Of a stretch of DNA of 64,000 nucleotides, positions 11,015-22,060 are shown one piece after another; within the stretch, counting starts at the first letter, position 1; each line of letters begins with the position of its first letter. The notes below the pieces were generated by a model. That model saw nothing but the letters and a program-made list of their open reading frames with translations. It ran no database searches and had not been told where the DNA came from. The stretch covers positions 1 to 64,000 of the forward strand of contig JANBPK010001211.1 of assembly GCA_027579435.1 (NCBI GenBank), in the 5' to 3' direction. This DNA comes from Candolleomyces eurysporus. Lineage: Eukaryota > Basidiomycota > Agaricomycetes > Agaricales > Psathyrellaceae. A program made the translations under genes and the position numbers.

Positions 11015-11594
11015 TGGCCGCCCTTCACATTCCTTATCATTATCCCTGCAACATTTCGCGGGAGTATCACATTCGTTCAAGCCCCAATATGGTTCAGCTA
11101 GCCCGCAGAAGACTATGATTACCCTTGCGCCAGCCCCAGCTTTCCCGAGTCCCCTTGCTACACCTTACGGGTTGATACCCGCTGCCGACCTGCGCAACAT
11201 ATCGTGCTTCAACGCCATGCCCTCATTCCCTTCACATTCGCTTCCACATNAAAAAAGCACAAGAATGCTGATGGCTTGTTACGATAATCGCTGTATAGTG
11301 CGTACCGAAACATCCCCGACTCGGTCGCGTAATCACTTTACTCGGCTCGTCGTCACCACGCAAAACCTGCCTATATACTTCTTGAGTGACGTGCGTGTTG
11401 AACGATCCGATCCTCATCGTCTGTATCATTATTTCGTGTTCTGGCAACTCCCTTTTGTGTGTATTGTATCACCTTCATCGTCTCTCGCTTTCTCTCTTTC
11501 TCTTTTTTTCACCCCTTGTATGTACTAGTATTAGCATTGATATATTATATTCTTCATCTCTGCCATACACAGTCGACGTGAGCATGATTAAATA
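11015..11594. other. Intergenic, 3' flank
   Basis: T/C-rich from about 11440 to 11520, with one N (11250) next to an A6 run. A long plus-strand frame (10938-11528) overlaps the third exon of the previous gene out of frame and is judged spurious. No independent gene is visible. Confidence 0.4.
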
Positions 11595-11907
11595 CGTTTG
11601 ATGATAGGCATTGGACGCTTTGAGAAGCTGATTTTCTTCTTGACAAGGCCTATGGTTGTGCACTGGGAGGGTGTAGTTTGTCCCTCCGTTTCAGATGCCG
11701 ACGTGTTTTCCTGTCCTTCCACCAGCATATCGTATTCGCCATCCATGGTCGGCATCAGCATGAGTGAATACTGGCTATCGTTTGATGATAGGCATTGGAC
11801 GTTTTGAGAAGATGATTTTCTTCTTTACGAGGCCTACGATTGTCCATTGAGAGGTTTGTCCCTCCGTTTCAGATGCCGACGTGTTTTCCTGGCCTTCCAT
11901 CATATCT
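11595..11907. repeat. Tandem duplication of the 3' end of CTF8
   Basis: 11595-11732 and 11779-11907 are diverged copies offset by 184 bp. Shared stretches are CGTTTGATGATAGGCATTGG, TTTGTCCCTCCGTTTC and AGATGCCGACGTGTTTTCCTG. The downstream copy is the CTF8 terminal coding sequence on the minus strand. The other lies just past the CTF8 stop and looks like a truncated, non-functional copy. Confidence 0.8.
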
Positions 11908-12621
11908 TCCTCCGTGCCTTCTTCTTCTTCTTCTTCTTCCTCCTTCTCGTCACCGTCCACGTCCATGGCTCCCAAGTCTGAATTCGCCGACTTGTGCTTC
12001 TTCTTCTTCTTCTTCTTGCTAAGGGAAGGACTAGAAAGAGGGTTTGTGGACTTTGTGCGGTGCATGATGGCGAGCGGTTTGGGTATGGGCGCGATTTTGC
12101 CCTCGAGGAGGTGGTGCCCGATTAGGAGGGTCGGCTTTTTCTAAGATGTGACGATTGTAGTGGTGTGGCAGATTAGCGTTTAGGGTTTTTCAAACAGAGG
12201 GGGGTGAAACATGGACTGTTTGCCTTTTCCCTCCTCCCTCCTCCCTCCCCCTCTGACACGAGGCTGACTTCTACTTCTTCTTGTTTCCTTCTGGGCTGAC
12301 AGGACACGAGGGGATGCAGAATCCAGAGTCCGGGATTGGGGACAGGACAGGGAGGTTTCGTTTGCGGGGGTGATAGAGCATGACACGCTGCTGGACATGC
12401 GTTCAGAGGGAAGGACGTCGACTCACCAGTCCGTCGTCGATGCTTAGCTTCCCTACAAACTTTCCGTTCCGCTCGCTTGGGTGGGCATCGCCGACGTCTA
12501 AAGCACCCTGCAGCTCTATAAGGACGATCTCGTCGTGTGAGATTTTGGCGAGGGTTGGGGGGAGCTTCGGGTTCGAGGTGGAGGAGGTGGAGGGGTCGGG
12601 GAGGGTTATTGGGATGATCAT
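11775..12621 (-). CDS. CTF8: Ctf8, alternative clamp-loader (Ctf18-RFC) subunit
   Basis: Exon 1 is 12621-12427 and exon 2 is 12140-11775, both phase 0, giving about 186 residues. Ctf8 pairs with Dcc1 and Ctf18 in the alternative RFC complex that loads PCNA for sister-chromatid cohesion in the nucleus. Family signatures are the N-terminal MIIPITLPDP, the DEIVLIELQGALD strand, NGKFVGKLSIDDG, and across the junction KKPTLLIGHHLLEGK(I) followed by PIPKPLA. The C-terminal half is fungal-specific and low-complexity: a Lys7 run and an acidic DEKEEEEEEEEGTEED stretch, then a basic KKKIIFSKRPMPIIKR end. The single 286-nt intron (gtgagt...cttag) is about five times the local norm. The conserved core is contiguous across it, so it is a true intron rather than missing exons. 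A longer upstream start is possible, but the family motif begins at this Met. Confidence 0.9.
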
Positions 12622-12971
12622 TTTTCTTCGAGACGGTTGGGTGACCACTGACGTGGGGGGAACGCGCGCGCAATTGTAACCGGACGCGGTGTGTTGACGC
12701 GTTGTTGTCCCTCGCTTGTCAATTCTCCCGATGCCAAATATCGCGTCCTTGTCTAGATCCCGACTCCAGGCTGGCCGAGCCAAAGACTTTCAAATTGCAA
12801 GGTGATAGCATAAATTACAATTTCTTTGTGATCCTCTATAAAAAACAAATTCGAATTACATAGATAGTTAGATACTTCCGATAAATTACAGTACGTAGCA
12901 GTAACTGAGCAAGTATGCATAGTTCGAAGCCGTCATGAAGGTCGTAATTGGCATTAAGATTACATTCAAGT
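12622..12971. other. Intergenic between CTF8 (start) and ROM2 (end)
   Basis: About 350 nt. It includes the CTF8 upstream region (GTGGTTGGG, CGCGCGCG-like GAACGCGCGCGCAA at about 12660) and an A/T-rich 3' flank for ROM2 around 12800-12920 with AATAAA-like TATAAAAAAC. No gene is visible. Confidence 0.5.
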
Positions 12972-15900
12972 TTACGAGCCCGTCATATCCCACTCGGACC
13001 AAACCGCCGCAGGCCTATGTACAGTCCCAAGATCTGGGTGCTTTTGCTTTTGCTGCTGTTGCTGCTGTTGTTGGTGGTGGTGCTGGTGGTGCCCATTCGC
13101 GTCCCGAGAGTTCGGACTGAACTCCTCCGTCTTCTCAAGCTCCACAATCTTCTCACTCAGTCCTCCATTGTCGTTAATCTTGCCCCTCATCACGAGAATG
13201 ATGTTATCGACGTCAGGATTCATCTCGGGCTCGGACCACAGGAGACGGATATCGCCACCTTCGATGACTTGGAGCAGGCGCCCGGTGGGTACGTGTCGCA
13301 CTTCGATGAACCGTTGGGAGATGAGGAGCAGGAGGTCCTTGCGGTGCGCGCAGGAGACGGCTTTGGTTTCCCATTTGACGAAACCAAAGTTGCGCGTTGG
13401 GAGCCCTTTGCCGTTCATGTAGCAGCCGATGTCTGAATAAAACAATCATGTCNAAAAAAAACTTGACGCAACGACGGGAAGAGGAAAAGTGACAGACCTT
13501 CGAAGATAACCATAAACTCATCGGTAGTGCTACATTTGAGCAGGCCGATGCATTTGGCATTTTCGATTTTCGACTTGAGCAAGGTCGGAGATGGGTTGGA
13601 CGTCGTTTCCTGGATGAGTGGGAGGGGGGGGCGTCGCTGTACTCGCCAAGCTGCATTTCTATTAGCTGCATTGTTCCATTTATTGTTTCAGGCAAGTACT
13701 CACTCTCCAGGGTTACCGGATACCACACCGCCTCGCACACAGATATTGACGTTCCTCGATAGAGCCACAACGTCAAAAGCTTCCTTTGGTACGAAGCCCG
13801 GCTTAAGAAGGTGTCAGACTAATCCTGTACTGGAGCAATACAAGTAGCTTACCTGGCCGTACTGTCGGAACGAAGACGGTGTAGACGACGGAGTCCTCTG
13901 CAAAGAATGCGCAATCGCCTCAATGGTATGGATATTCACGGAACTGCTGAGGCGTTTCTTCGAACCATATACCACTGCACGTAAGAACCCAAGTCAGCAT
14001 TTCCCTGTAGCCATTGTAAGAGATTGGAGGATTGGAGTACTCACGTAGAACACGCTCGTTCAACACAACATGTTTCACAAAAAGGACATTCTGATCAGAG
14101 CCCGTAATCCGCTCTTTCGACGCCTCGAGCACCTTGGCTTCCGCCCGATCAGTAGCAAACCGTGCTACTAGCTCCAAGGAATACGAAACGACCTTGCCGT
14201 CTGAGTGGATGATGAATTTGTTGAAGACTTTGTCGCCGACGGCTTGCAAGGCAGCTAGATAGACAGGATTCTGATACGTGAACACCCTCTTAAGCTCTAT
14301 TTCAACGAGAACCGTCAGAGATCGCTGCTTTGCAGAAAGAAAAGGGGGTGTATTGTACCTTTGGGCTTGCCGTGAGGGGCAACGTAGATGCCATTTGCAC
14401 ATCCTATTGCTAGGAATCGGTGACCACTACTCGTCGCTGCGTTGTGCATCAGTTAACTGTTGCGAGCAATGAATCACAAATCACAAAAAGTGGACGTACC
14501 AAAGGGAACAGCACTCGTCACCCTTCCGGTGGGTCTCGAGGAGGGACTAACCACGGTTTCTCTCGGGATTTTGAAATACCCATCATCCCATTCCTTTTGC
14601 GCTAGCCACTGCACATGTCCAATCAGCACACCTCCTTGAAAAATCTAATAGAAGAAAACCAGTAACTCACCTCGTTACTTTCTTGCCGCACTTTATGCAC
14701 TCCAAGAGTATCAACGAAGTAAGAGTGCCACTTGCTCCGCTGGGCCTCGCTCGTCACACAGAGGGTGTACGCCTTCATGACCAGAGGTGAAGAATGGTAT
14801 AGCGTGAAAGGGTACAGAGGGATGCTCTGAGATCGGAAGGTGTCTAGGATGCCACCGTCCTCGATCTTTTCTCGGCGAGTCTCAGGAGGGCCGGTAAAGG
14901 ATGCTAGGCGAACGAAAGAGAGTGGAAGTGGCTGTCAAGAATAAGGATGAGATGCCAGTGCCGAGAAAACATTTAAAATCGAAGCGTACGCGAGATACAA
15001 GAACTTTCTTAACAACCCCGTGGGCGAACTTGGTATCGCGTGTTAACAGGACTAGAGAGCGGGTAGATGAAATTTAAATTTAGGTGCATGCCGATCGAGT
15101 ATGGTTTACTCACAATAGTTGTCCAAGAGCGTTGCATTCACTTCCACCCATTTCTCAGCGGCGAATCCTTCCGCCTTGATCTTTCGCCAAACAGGGCCCA
15201 TGTTGACCAAATGCCGCTCCTTATCATAAAGGTCCATATCCTGGGCGCATTGAATCAGTAGGTCGCTCGATTCGCATTCGTGGCCAGGAGATCCTCACCG
15301 TGATTTCCCCCTTCTGGAACACAAGGTTCTCGCAAAGGTCCCAGAACTTGACCTTCTGCTCAGCGGCTTCGATACCGGGTTGTGTCGCTTTGATGCAGTC
15401 ACTGACAATAGTCAGGATAATCGGTAACGTCTCCACATCCGGATGGTCGTGATCTTTGTCCGTCCGTTTGAGTATCTGCTCGATCAGCATGTTCATCCGT
15501 ACAAGTCGGGTGAGAGGTCGGGAAAGGAAGATCTTGAGGTCGCGTTTCTTGATGCGAGGCTGACCTGACACGGACTCGAGGAATTTAGCATAGGAAGGGT
15601 TGCTCTGAAGTTCCTTTTGGTGGAAGGACTCCGCAACGGGGTAGTGCTTGATGTATTTCTCATAAGCTTCCCGGAATTCAGGCTTGAGGGATGCTATACG
15701 GGTGAGTGTGTCAGCGAGTGCAAGATGGAGTATGTAAAATTAACTCGCTTGTGAGGATAATGTCGGCCACTGAATGGATGAGTGGATGATCGTCCCTTTG
15801 CCTCTCAAACAACGCCTTCAACATTTTTTGGTGGTGCACCAAAATATCATGCAAATTGCCGAACACGTTATGGACGAAGACCGACACGTTCGCATCGGGA

Positions 15901-17518
15901 ATAACAGCGGGTTGCGCTTCCATGATGCCTTTTACGAACACCTCTTCCATCGTTTCGAGATCGGTGACGTAGTCCCGCTCGGCTTTCAGTAGCTCGAATA
16001 TTAGACCTTGACGCTTGATTTCGGATTCTTCGAGAGCTTTCAATGCTCCTTCAGGCACGAGACGGTGCCAATCTTGGTCTTGTTCTGGAAGCTCGCCTTG
16101 CTGGAATCGCCGGATGTTCTCGTCCATGTCGAGTCTGCGGATATAATGAATAGTTGCTCAAAGAAAGTCCTAGAGGAAAAAAAAGTGGCTACGCACGAGA
16201 GGTTAGACAATTCCTTCGCGATACCCTCCGTTTCCGCGTCCAGTTGGAAGTCCTAGTACACCGAATGAGTGATCCAGAGTCTTAGAAGCTCTCGGAACAA
16301 GAACCATACCTCTGCAGAAGGGCTCATAAACCCATCATCACCAAAATCATCTTTGTAATAGCTCGAAGCCGAACTTTGAAACGAAGCCACCGATGGCATC
16401 TGCTGCAACTTGATGAGGTTAGGACTGAACGCAAACTCTCCTTTCCCTCTTGCTGAAGATGGCCTTCTATTGTTGGTCCCACTTGCAGTTGTCGGAGTTG
16501 ATACAGTACTGCTAGCAGGCGTACTTGTAACACTACTACTGCTGGGGGTACCTGTGCTATTGGGTGTAGTCGCAGAAGGAAGGCTGTGGTTGTTGTGGGT
16601 GTTAGCGCTATGATTGGTACTAGTATTAGCCACCGCACTACCACCCGTTCCATTCCTGTGGCCATAGTGATCATAACCTCCGTGCCCATGTTGCCCGATT
16701 CTCGAGCCGGAAGATAGAGTGGCCGTTGCGGACGTCGCTCTTCCCAACGTCGGTTGGGGCGGTGGCCCGGATACAGGAGGCATCGAAGGCAAAGGGGGGA
16801 TTTCGGGTTGCGGGAACGCCATTGTAGGAGTTGTGAATGTGGATACCGTGTGTGCGCGGACGGAGGGGCGCTGCTCGACGGTCGATTTAGCGCGAGGACG
16901 AGCGCCTCCGCCATATCCCGGAATGTTCAGATCGCTTGCGCCTCCCAGACCTGCTACTCCCCCTCCTTCCGGCTCTACTGCTGTTGCTGGCGATATTATT
17001 GGGGAAAGCCCCATTGCGGAGGCTACATGCGGGGGATAGATCCATGGATTGTTGAAGTATTCGTAGGACGGTGGAGATCCAGCCCCGCTTGCAACCCCTC
17101 CTAATGGTGCTGAGACGTACGATGGGCTCGTATTCGACGACGATCTCGAGCTCGAAGGCCCAGAATTTATGTCTGAGTCGTTGTTTGTCGGGAAAGGCCG
17201 CAGGTCTGGAGAACGGCCATATCTATCGTTCGAGCTGGTCCCTCGACTGCCTTGGAAGCTATCAAGACGTGGGGGTTGCAAAGGCGGACGGGTCGATGAT
17301 GAAGAATCGGACACTGAGGATGATGCTGAAGCCAATTCGTTTAAGAGTGCCTGTGGTCGTGGTGGTACTGGTGGTGGAGGGGGTGATGGATGGCGGAAAT
17401 CATCATCAAATGGGTTGGTGCTGCGAGGTCGCGACTGCGCTCTCGGCCTCGTCGTCGTCGTGAACGGTGGTCCAGGAGGGAGCGGTTTGTTGGGATCACC
17501 ATTGTGGGAGGCGTACAT
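12972..17518 (-). CDS. ROM2: Rho1 guanine-nucleotide exchange factor, Rom1/Rom2 type (DH-PH-CNH)
   Basis: Fourteen exons give about 1255 residues. It catalyses GDP/GTP exchange on Rho1, feeding the cell-wall integrity pathway at the plasma membrane. Order of parts: a disordered Ser/Pro-rich N-terminus (exon 1, 17518-16310, about 400 residues, many PPPP runs); a DH domain from IKRQGLIFELLKAERDYVTD through IKKRDLKIFLSRPLTRLVRM (exons 3-4); a PH-like region (YFLLTRDTKFAHGVV to SKWHSYFVDTLG); a CNH domain (ATSSGHRFLAIGCANGIYV, GKVVSYSLELVARF, CKCST-like KCSTTDEFMVIFEDIGCYMN, GLPTRNFGFVKWETKAVS). The C-terminus has a His/Gln run (H2QH3Q8). The intron after exon 3 (from 15748) appears to be GC-AG (acaa|gcgagt): using it gives ILTTSLKPEFREAY, which fits the DH fold. 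All other introns are GT-AG and 46-66 nt. An N at 13453 lies inside an intron. Confidence 0.93.
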
Positions 17519-17764
17519 GATCGGAGCAGGAGAAAGGAAACGAGGGTGAGTTCCACACTGGCACCGCTTAGAGTTCTCTCTGATCGCGCTCCGGCTGCGG
17601 GCGTCTGTACAGTCGTCAAGGACGCAACGTAATTTATATAATTGGGAGTCCTCTAAATGGAGTGCAATTCGACTAGTCTACGCTAGGATGATAGCAGTAC
17701 ACCGTTGCAATAGATATTCCGAAACCTCAAGAAAGAAAGCTAAGATGCCTCATGGTTATCTTAC

Positions 17765-19137
17765 CTATGCTGTTGAAACTTTGGCGCTGGACTGTTCCTT
17801 GTGTTCCTCTGTTCCAAAGGCCATGTGCCAAAGCTCGGGTCCCTCACGGATAATAGCCTGTGAAACATGAGTGCTCAAGAAATCTCAACAGGAGAGGGTC
17901 TTACAATAACCACTTCCACAGCGATCAATGCGATGATGATGAGCTCCATGGAATGACTCGAAGACTGTGAAATGCGTTTGTCTTGTCAGTGTACATCTTA
18001 TAAATCGAAATTAACAGCCACCTCTGTGAGCAGTTGTCGCAGCATTGACTGGATGTCCGCAGCATAAGTGATCTTGTCATTGAGCGAAGCAGTCCTGCCC
18101 CTGACTTCCAATGCATTAGTGAGCGATTTGAAGCACTCTAAAAATAGTCAGTTGTTGGCAATCCCGAGGTTGAGGCGAACATAATCAACTCACTTTCCAG
18201 CTCAGGCTCTGCCCAGTAGAAATCAGGGACCTCGACAAAGTTCTCCCTATTCAGATTCAACTGTTGCCTAAACTGCATCAACTCGCCGAGCTTTTTGATG
18301 AGGTCCTTCCTGCTCATCCCAGGCTTGCCTGTCTTCGCCAAGGTATGAGGCAGCAGCGCCATGGATGTCAGGTAGTCATCTAAGGATACTTCCAAAGCGG
18401 ACAATGCTGTGGAACGCGACAGGGCCTGTGAAAACGCGTATCGTGCCAGCAATGTTTCTTCTGGAAGTGCCATCGTTGGAAGCTTGCCGGGTAACAGTGA
18501 AGGCTCGTTCAACGGAGAAGTTTGGCCCAGAATAATCAGGTCACCCTGAAGTCGTGTTTGTCTATGGATAGATGGTTAGCCGTACCCCGTTAATATGTCT
18601 ATACGCACCACTCAACTCTATTGGGTCAACAACAAACTCGAGCTCCTCGGTTTCTGGTTCTCTGAGGAGTCCGACCTCCATCCCAGGCGCACGAGTGATG
18701 ACCTCTTTTTGGAACACCTTTGCATCTTCCTCGGTCAATCCCCAGCACACGAAGCTGCCGTTAGAGAACACAAAGACCTCCCCTTCTCTGCCGTTGGGCC
18801 CAATCCACCGTGGCACCCACCATGATTCGTGGAGAGCTTGGGCGCGTGGTGGCAAATCAGGATGGCTGCGCAGCTTCGAGAGGACATAGCGTTGGGATGT
18901 GGAGAATGTCAAGATTGGTTTAATTTCGCCCCGCGTCGGTGTTGGGTTGGATCGAATGGCCAACGAAGCTGAAGCTGAGCGGCGAAGGGGTGTGACCTCC
19001 TTTGGTTTCGGTTTGGGGTCTGTCAGGGGGTCCTTGGTGGTTCCTTTGGGTACCTGCGTTGCCAGAGAGCGGTGTATCACGCCTGGGACCCGCCAGACGG
19101 TGGTTCTTGCCTGAGTTGCGAAGCGCACGAAGGACAT
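17765..19137 (-). CDS. DUF155 (RMD1/RMND1 family) mitochondrial inner-membrane-type protein
   Basis: About 400 residues in five or six exons. The DUF155 family (yeast Rmd1, human RMND1) supports mitochondrial translation or related processes. The N-terminus MSFVRFATQARTTVWRVPG is basic and Ser/Thr/Arg-rich, fitting a mitochondrial presequence. DUF155 motifs visible are VFVFSNGSFVCWGL, EVGLLREPETEELEFVVDP, LQGDLIILG, RYAFSQALSRSTALSALE and RGRTASLNDKITYAADIQSM. One membrane segment near the C-terminus (MELIIIALIAVEVVIAIIRE) is typical of the family. The first intron is best read with the weak donor GTTGAG (from 18616), giving VDPIE-QTRLQGDLI; the stronger-looking GTGCGT donor breaks the frame. 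Start: first Met of the presequence at 19137; an in-frame Met 33 nt upstream is less likely. The stop is at 17765, about 250 nt beyond the ROM2 start. Confidence 0.88.
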
Positions 19138-19691
19138 AGCGGCACCAAAGTTTTGCCTCCGCGAACGCAACAGACTTTCCGACTCTCGACGAAATTGATG
19201 GATCGTACAGCCACTTGCTGAGTCAGCCGGAGATCAGAGCATCATTTCCTGCTCGCCAGATTCTTCGGAAATTCCAGCGACAAGGGTAGAAAATATTCCG
19301 GAGTCTCCCCGAGGGCATTGCGCCAAAAATCCATGAAACTTTGAGATTTTAGGAGTAGTTTGCTTTGAGCTTGGTGTCTTTACGCGTCAAATCGCGAGGA
19401 CCAGCGAATCAGGCGGAGTTTGAAAGGGAGTCAGAAAGGCCATGTGAGTTAACGATGCTATCCCGCGAAATTCTAATTTCTCCGTTATCTTCCAATTCCT
19501 ACCTCTCTGCGCGCATTCCTTGGACGCCTCTCTTGTGAAGCGCCTCAGAGCTCACCCTCTGTATTTTAGAGGCTCGTAAGGACACGCCCTCCCCCAGGTT
19601 TTTCGAATGTGCACTCATTTATGATTGTTGCAGAATTCATGCCATTTTCTCGGAAACAGAAAACCTAATTTTCTCAGCAACTTATTCGAAG
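19138..19691. promoter_or_regulatory. Shared divergent promoter region
   Basis: A 554-nt gap separates the minus-strand DUF155 gene from the plus-strand AT-hook gene, so both promoters must lie here. It is moderately A/T-rich near 19330-19500. I see no TATA box or recognisable factor site that I would defend. Confidence 0.5.
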
Positions 19692-21649
19692 ATGGATAAC
19701 GCCATGTCAATCTCAAATCCTCAGAATAACCATCAATTTCCTCAAGAGCAGACGCTGAACATCAATGTCGACCCCCAGCCAGTGGCATCGAGCTCAGAGG
19801 AGCCTGCCAAACGACGTCCAGGTCGTCCGAAGGGCAGCACCAAGAAAACCCTACTCGGCACGCCCACTCCTTCACCTGCAAAGGCCAAGCGACCTGTAGG
19901 ACGACCCAGGAAGGATGGGCTGCCGGCAGGCTCAGTGGCGTCGTCGAAGAAACGGGAAAAAGCAGCTTCATCGGTGGGCAATGTGTGACTGCGACCCGAG
20001 GGACGGGCTAACGGTATTTTCCTAGACATTCTTCTTGCCCGCGCCACCAGCAGATAGCAACTTCCAAGGAGTGCCCTATCCTCAACCGATGTCCATGTAT
20101 CCCACCCCCGTGCCACAGTTTGTATCCGCCCCTGTCCTCCAGATTGACCCCAGCTTGACAGGGGATGAGTGGGCCACTCTGGCTCGAAACGACGCCAACG
20201 CGTTCTTGACCACCCTTCTTGCAGCTCTTGCAGCCCCAAACCCCGTGTCGACTGCGGGCCCAAGCGTGGAGGAATCCTTCAAATCACACCTTGCGTCCCT
20301 TGCACCCAACCAAAATCAGGTCCATCCGATTCCCTCGCTTTATTCCATCCTCAAGACTTTCTGGTTGCCATCGTCGCCAGCCTACTTCTCTCTGACCGCT
20401 TCCGCCGGAGCGGCTGCTCGGATTCCGTCAGAACATCGCTTTCTCTATTGGGACCCCTTGCCACTGGTTTTCAACGGAATAGCGTGCCCAACCTGCTCTA
20501 CTCCTCTCCTGAACAAAGGCAGAATCAGCAGCGGCCCGGTCAAGGTCTACGACATTGAAAAACCCTTCTTCATCATTGGCTGCGAATACGTATGCAAGAG
20601 TCCTCAGTGCACCACACCGGCTACGCCCGAAGGGAGAAAGTTCGCAAGCACAGATTCTTCTATTTTTCGTGCCCTTCCCCCTAAGCTCAAGGACGAATTT
20701 CCGGCAAAACTCCTGTATGACAACACAGATGCGGGCAGCGGCCCAAACATCTGGAATTGGAAGGCTCTAGGCGTGTCTTGGTCGCTATGGAATATGGTTC
20801 ATGGGGCACTACGTTCTGGTTTGAAAAAAGAAGTAATTCTTCATCTGATCCACTCGATTCAACACGGCGTTCCGGATCTCGATGCTCTTGGCCGAGAAAC
20901 GCAAGAAGATGAAGATATTTCCTTGGACGAAAACGAAGACCATTCGCAACAACAGCAGCAGGTCCCACCACAGCCAGCCCCCACGGGTGATCAGTCTAAC
21001 GCCCCCAGCCACAGCCTAGAAAATGGCGAGGCCGGCGTAGGTGTGCGTACACGTTCCTGGTAGTGTCTTTTTGGCATTAACGTCTCGTCGAATACAGACT
21101 TTTTCTGATGCATACAGCAATGCCTGGAAAGAAAATACGGCTGTTGCTGAGAATACCGTGAAATCTCCTCCCCCACCACCACCTGCTACTGCCCAGCCCG
21201 CTCCGAGCGGTTCCAATGCAGTTCCGCCTACCCAGGCCTTCCCATACCCTTATCCGTTTGGCGCGTACGCCTATATGTCCCCGCATACCATCGTGAATGG
21301 TCAAATGGTCTTGACATCGCCTCCTCCCCAAGTCGGTTCATCTGCGAGTGCTCATAGCCGTGCGTCGATTCCTGTCATTGCCAATCTTTTGTCCAAATTC
21401 ATGACTGATGCTGTAAATGTAGATACCGGACCATCGGAAGTTGATGCCGCACCACCACCACCACCACCGCAACATGAATCACATTCCAAGCGAAGCCCAA
21501 GACACTGCTGTAAATGTGGCTCACAGGACTGCAAAGGCAAGGGTGGACGTAACTTTTGCACAAATCCGTGCCAGGACTGCGGAAAGATGGAGTGTAAAGG
21601 GAGGAATAGTCGAAGACCGGATAAGAAGTGCAGTGAAGGCTGGACCTGA
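19692..21649 (+). CDS. AT-hook protein with DUF6729-like domain and C-terminal Cys-rich motif
   Basis: Exons are 19692-19982, 20026-21042 and 21098-21649, about 619 residues. Order: two AT-hook-like motifs (KRRPGRPKGS near residue 41 and RPVGRPRKDG near 68) that should bind A/T minor grooves; a Pro-rich linker; a central globular region (WDPLPLVFNGIACPTCSTPL, IIGCEYVCKSPQC, ALPPKLKDEFPAKL) resembling DUF6729, with paired Cys suggesting a zinc ribbon; Gln/Pro-rich spacers; and a C-terminal cysteine cluster (CCKCGSQDCKGKGG, CQDCGKMECKGRNSRRPDK) with about nine Cys. It is probably nuclear and DNA-binding. The same combination recurs in mushroom genomes from memory, with no known function to my knowledge. 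Second-intron donor choice (gtgcgt at 21043) is set by frame. Nothing suggests decay. Confidence 0.8.
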
Positions 21650-22060
21650 ACTCCCTGAACCCGTATGTGACGTATGTGCGTTTAATCCTCGTTTGGACAG
21701 TTCATCAACACAGACTTTCCTTGCTGGGCTCGGATAACTCTTACCCTTCCCTCTAACTTATACTCTACTTCAACTTTTATCTATATCTCTCTCAGGTTTT
21801 CGTCATTTTCGGTTGGTTCTGCGGAATCCTCCATGTGATGCACAGCTATGTTGCCCCATGACGCGCCTCGTTTCGTTTGGCGTTGCTTGTCGATATAGTG
21901 AACTTCAGGTATTCTATTGTAAAGTTTGAACCTGTTTCTCATTGCAGTGCACATTCAAAAAGTCGTTCATCCGAACCCATGTCCGTGAGTCGGGTCTCTG
22001 GTTTTCTCCCTTTCTCTTCCTCCTCTTCCCCAAAATCTGTCCTTGATAAACAACACTCCG
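21650..22060. other. Intergenic, 410 nt
   Basis: 3' flank of the AT-hook gene (pyrimidine-rich 21740-21800) and upstream region of the kinase. An in-frame TTG codon 18 nt before the kinase ATG is not used as a start here. No other feature is seen. Confidence 0.45.

Noticed and set aside
10938..11528. 196-codon frame overlapping the third exon of the 10.2 kb gene
   Set aside because: Different frame from the exon that ends in MGERILKGHFDGFN; contains an N and runs into pyrimidine-rich 3' sequence.
16324..16914. 196-codon minus-strand frame inside the ROM2 N-terminal region
   Set aside because: It is a shifted frame of exon 1 of ROM2, which itself gives a long clean open frame joined to DH, PH and CNH exons.
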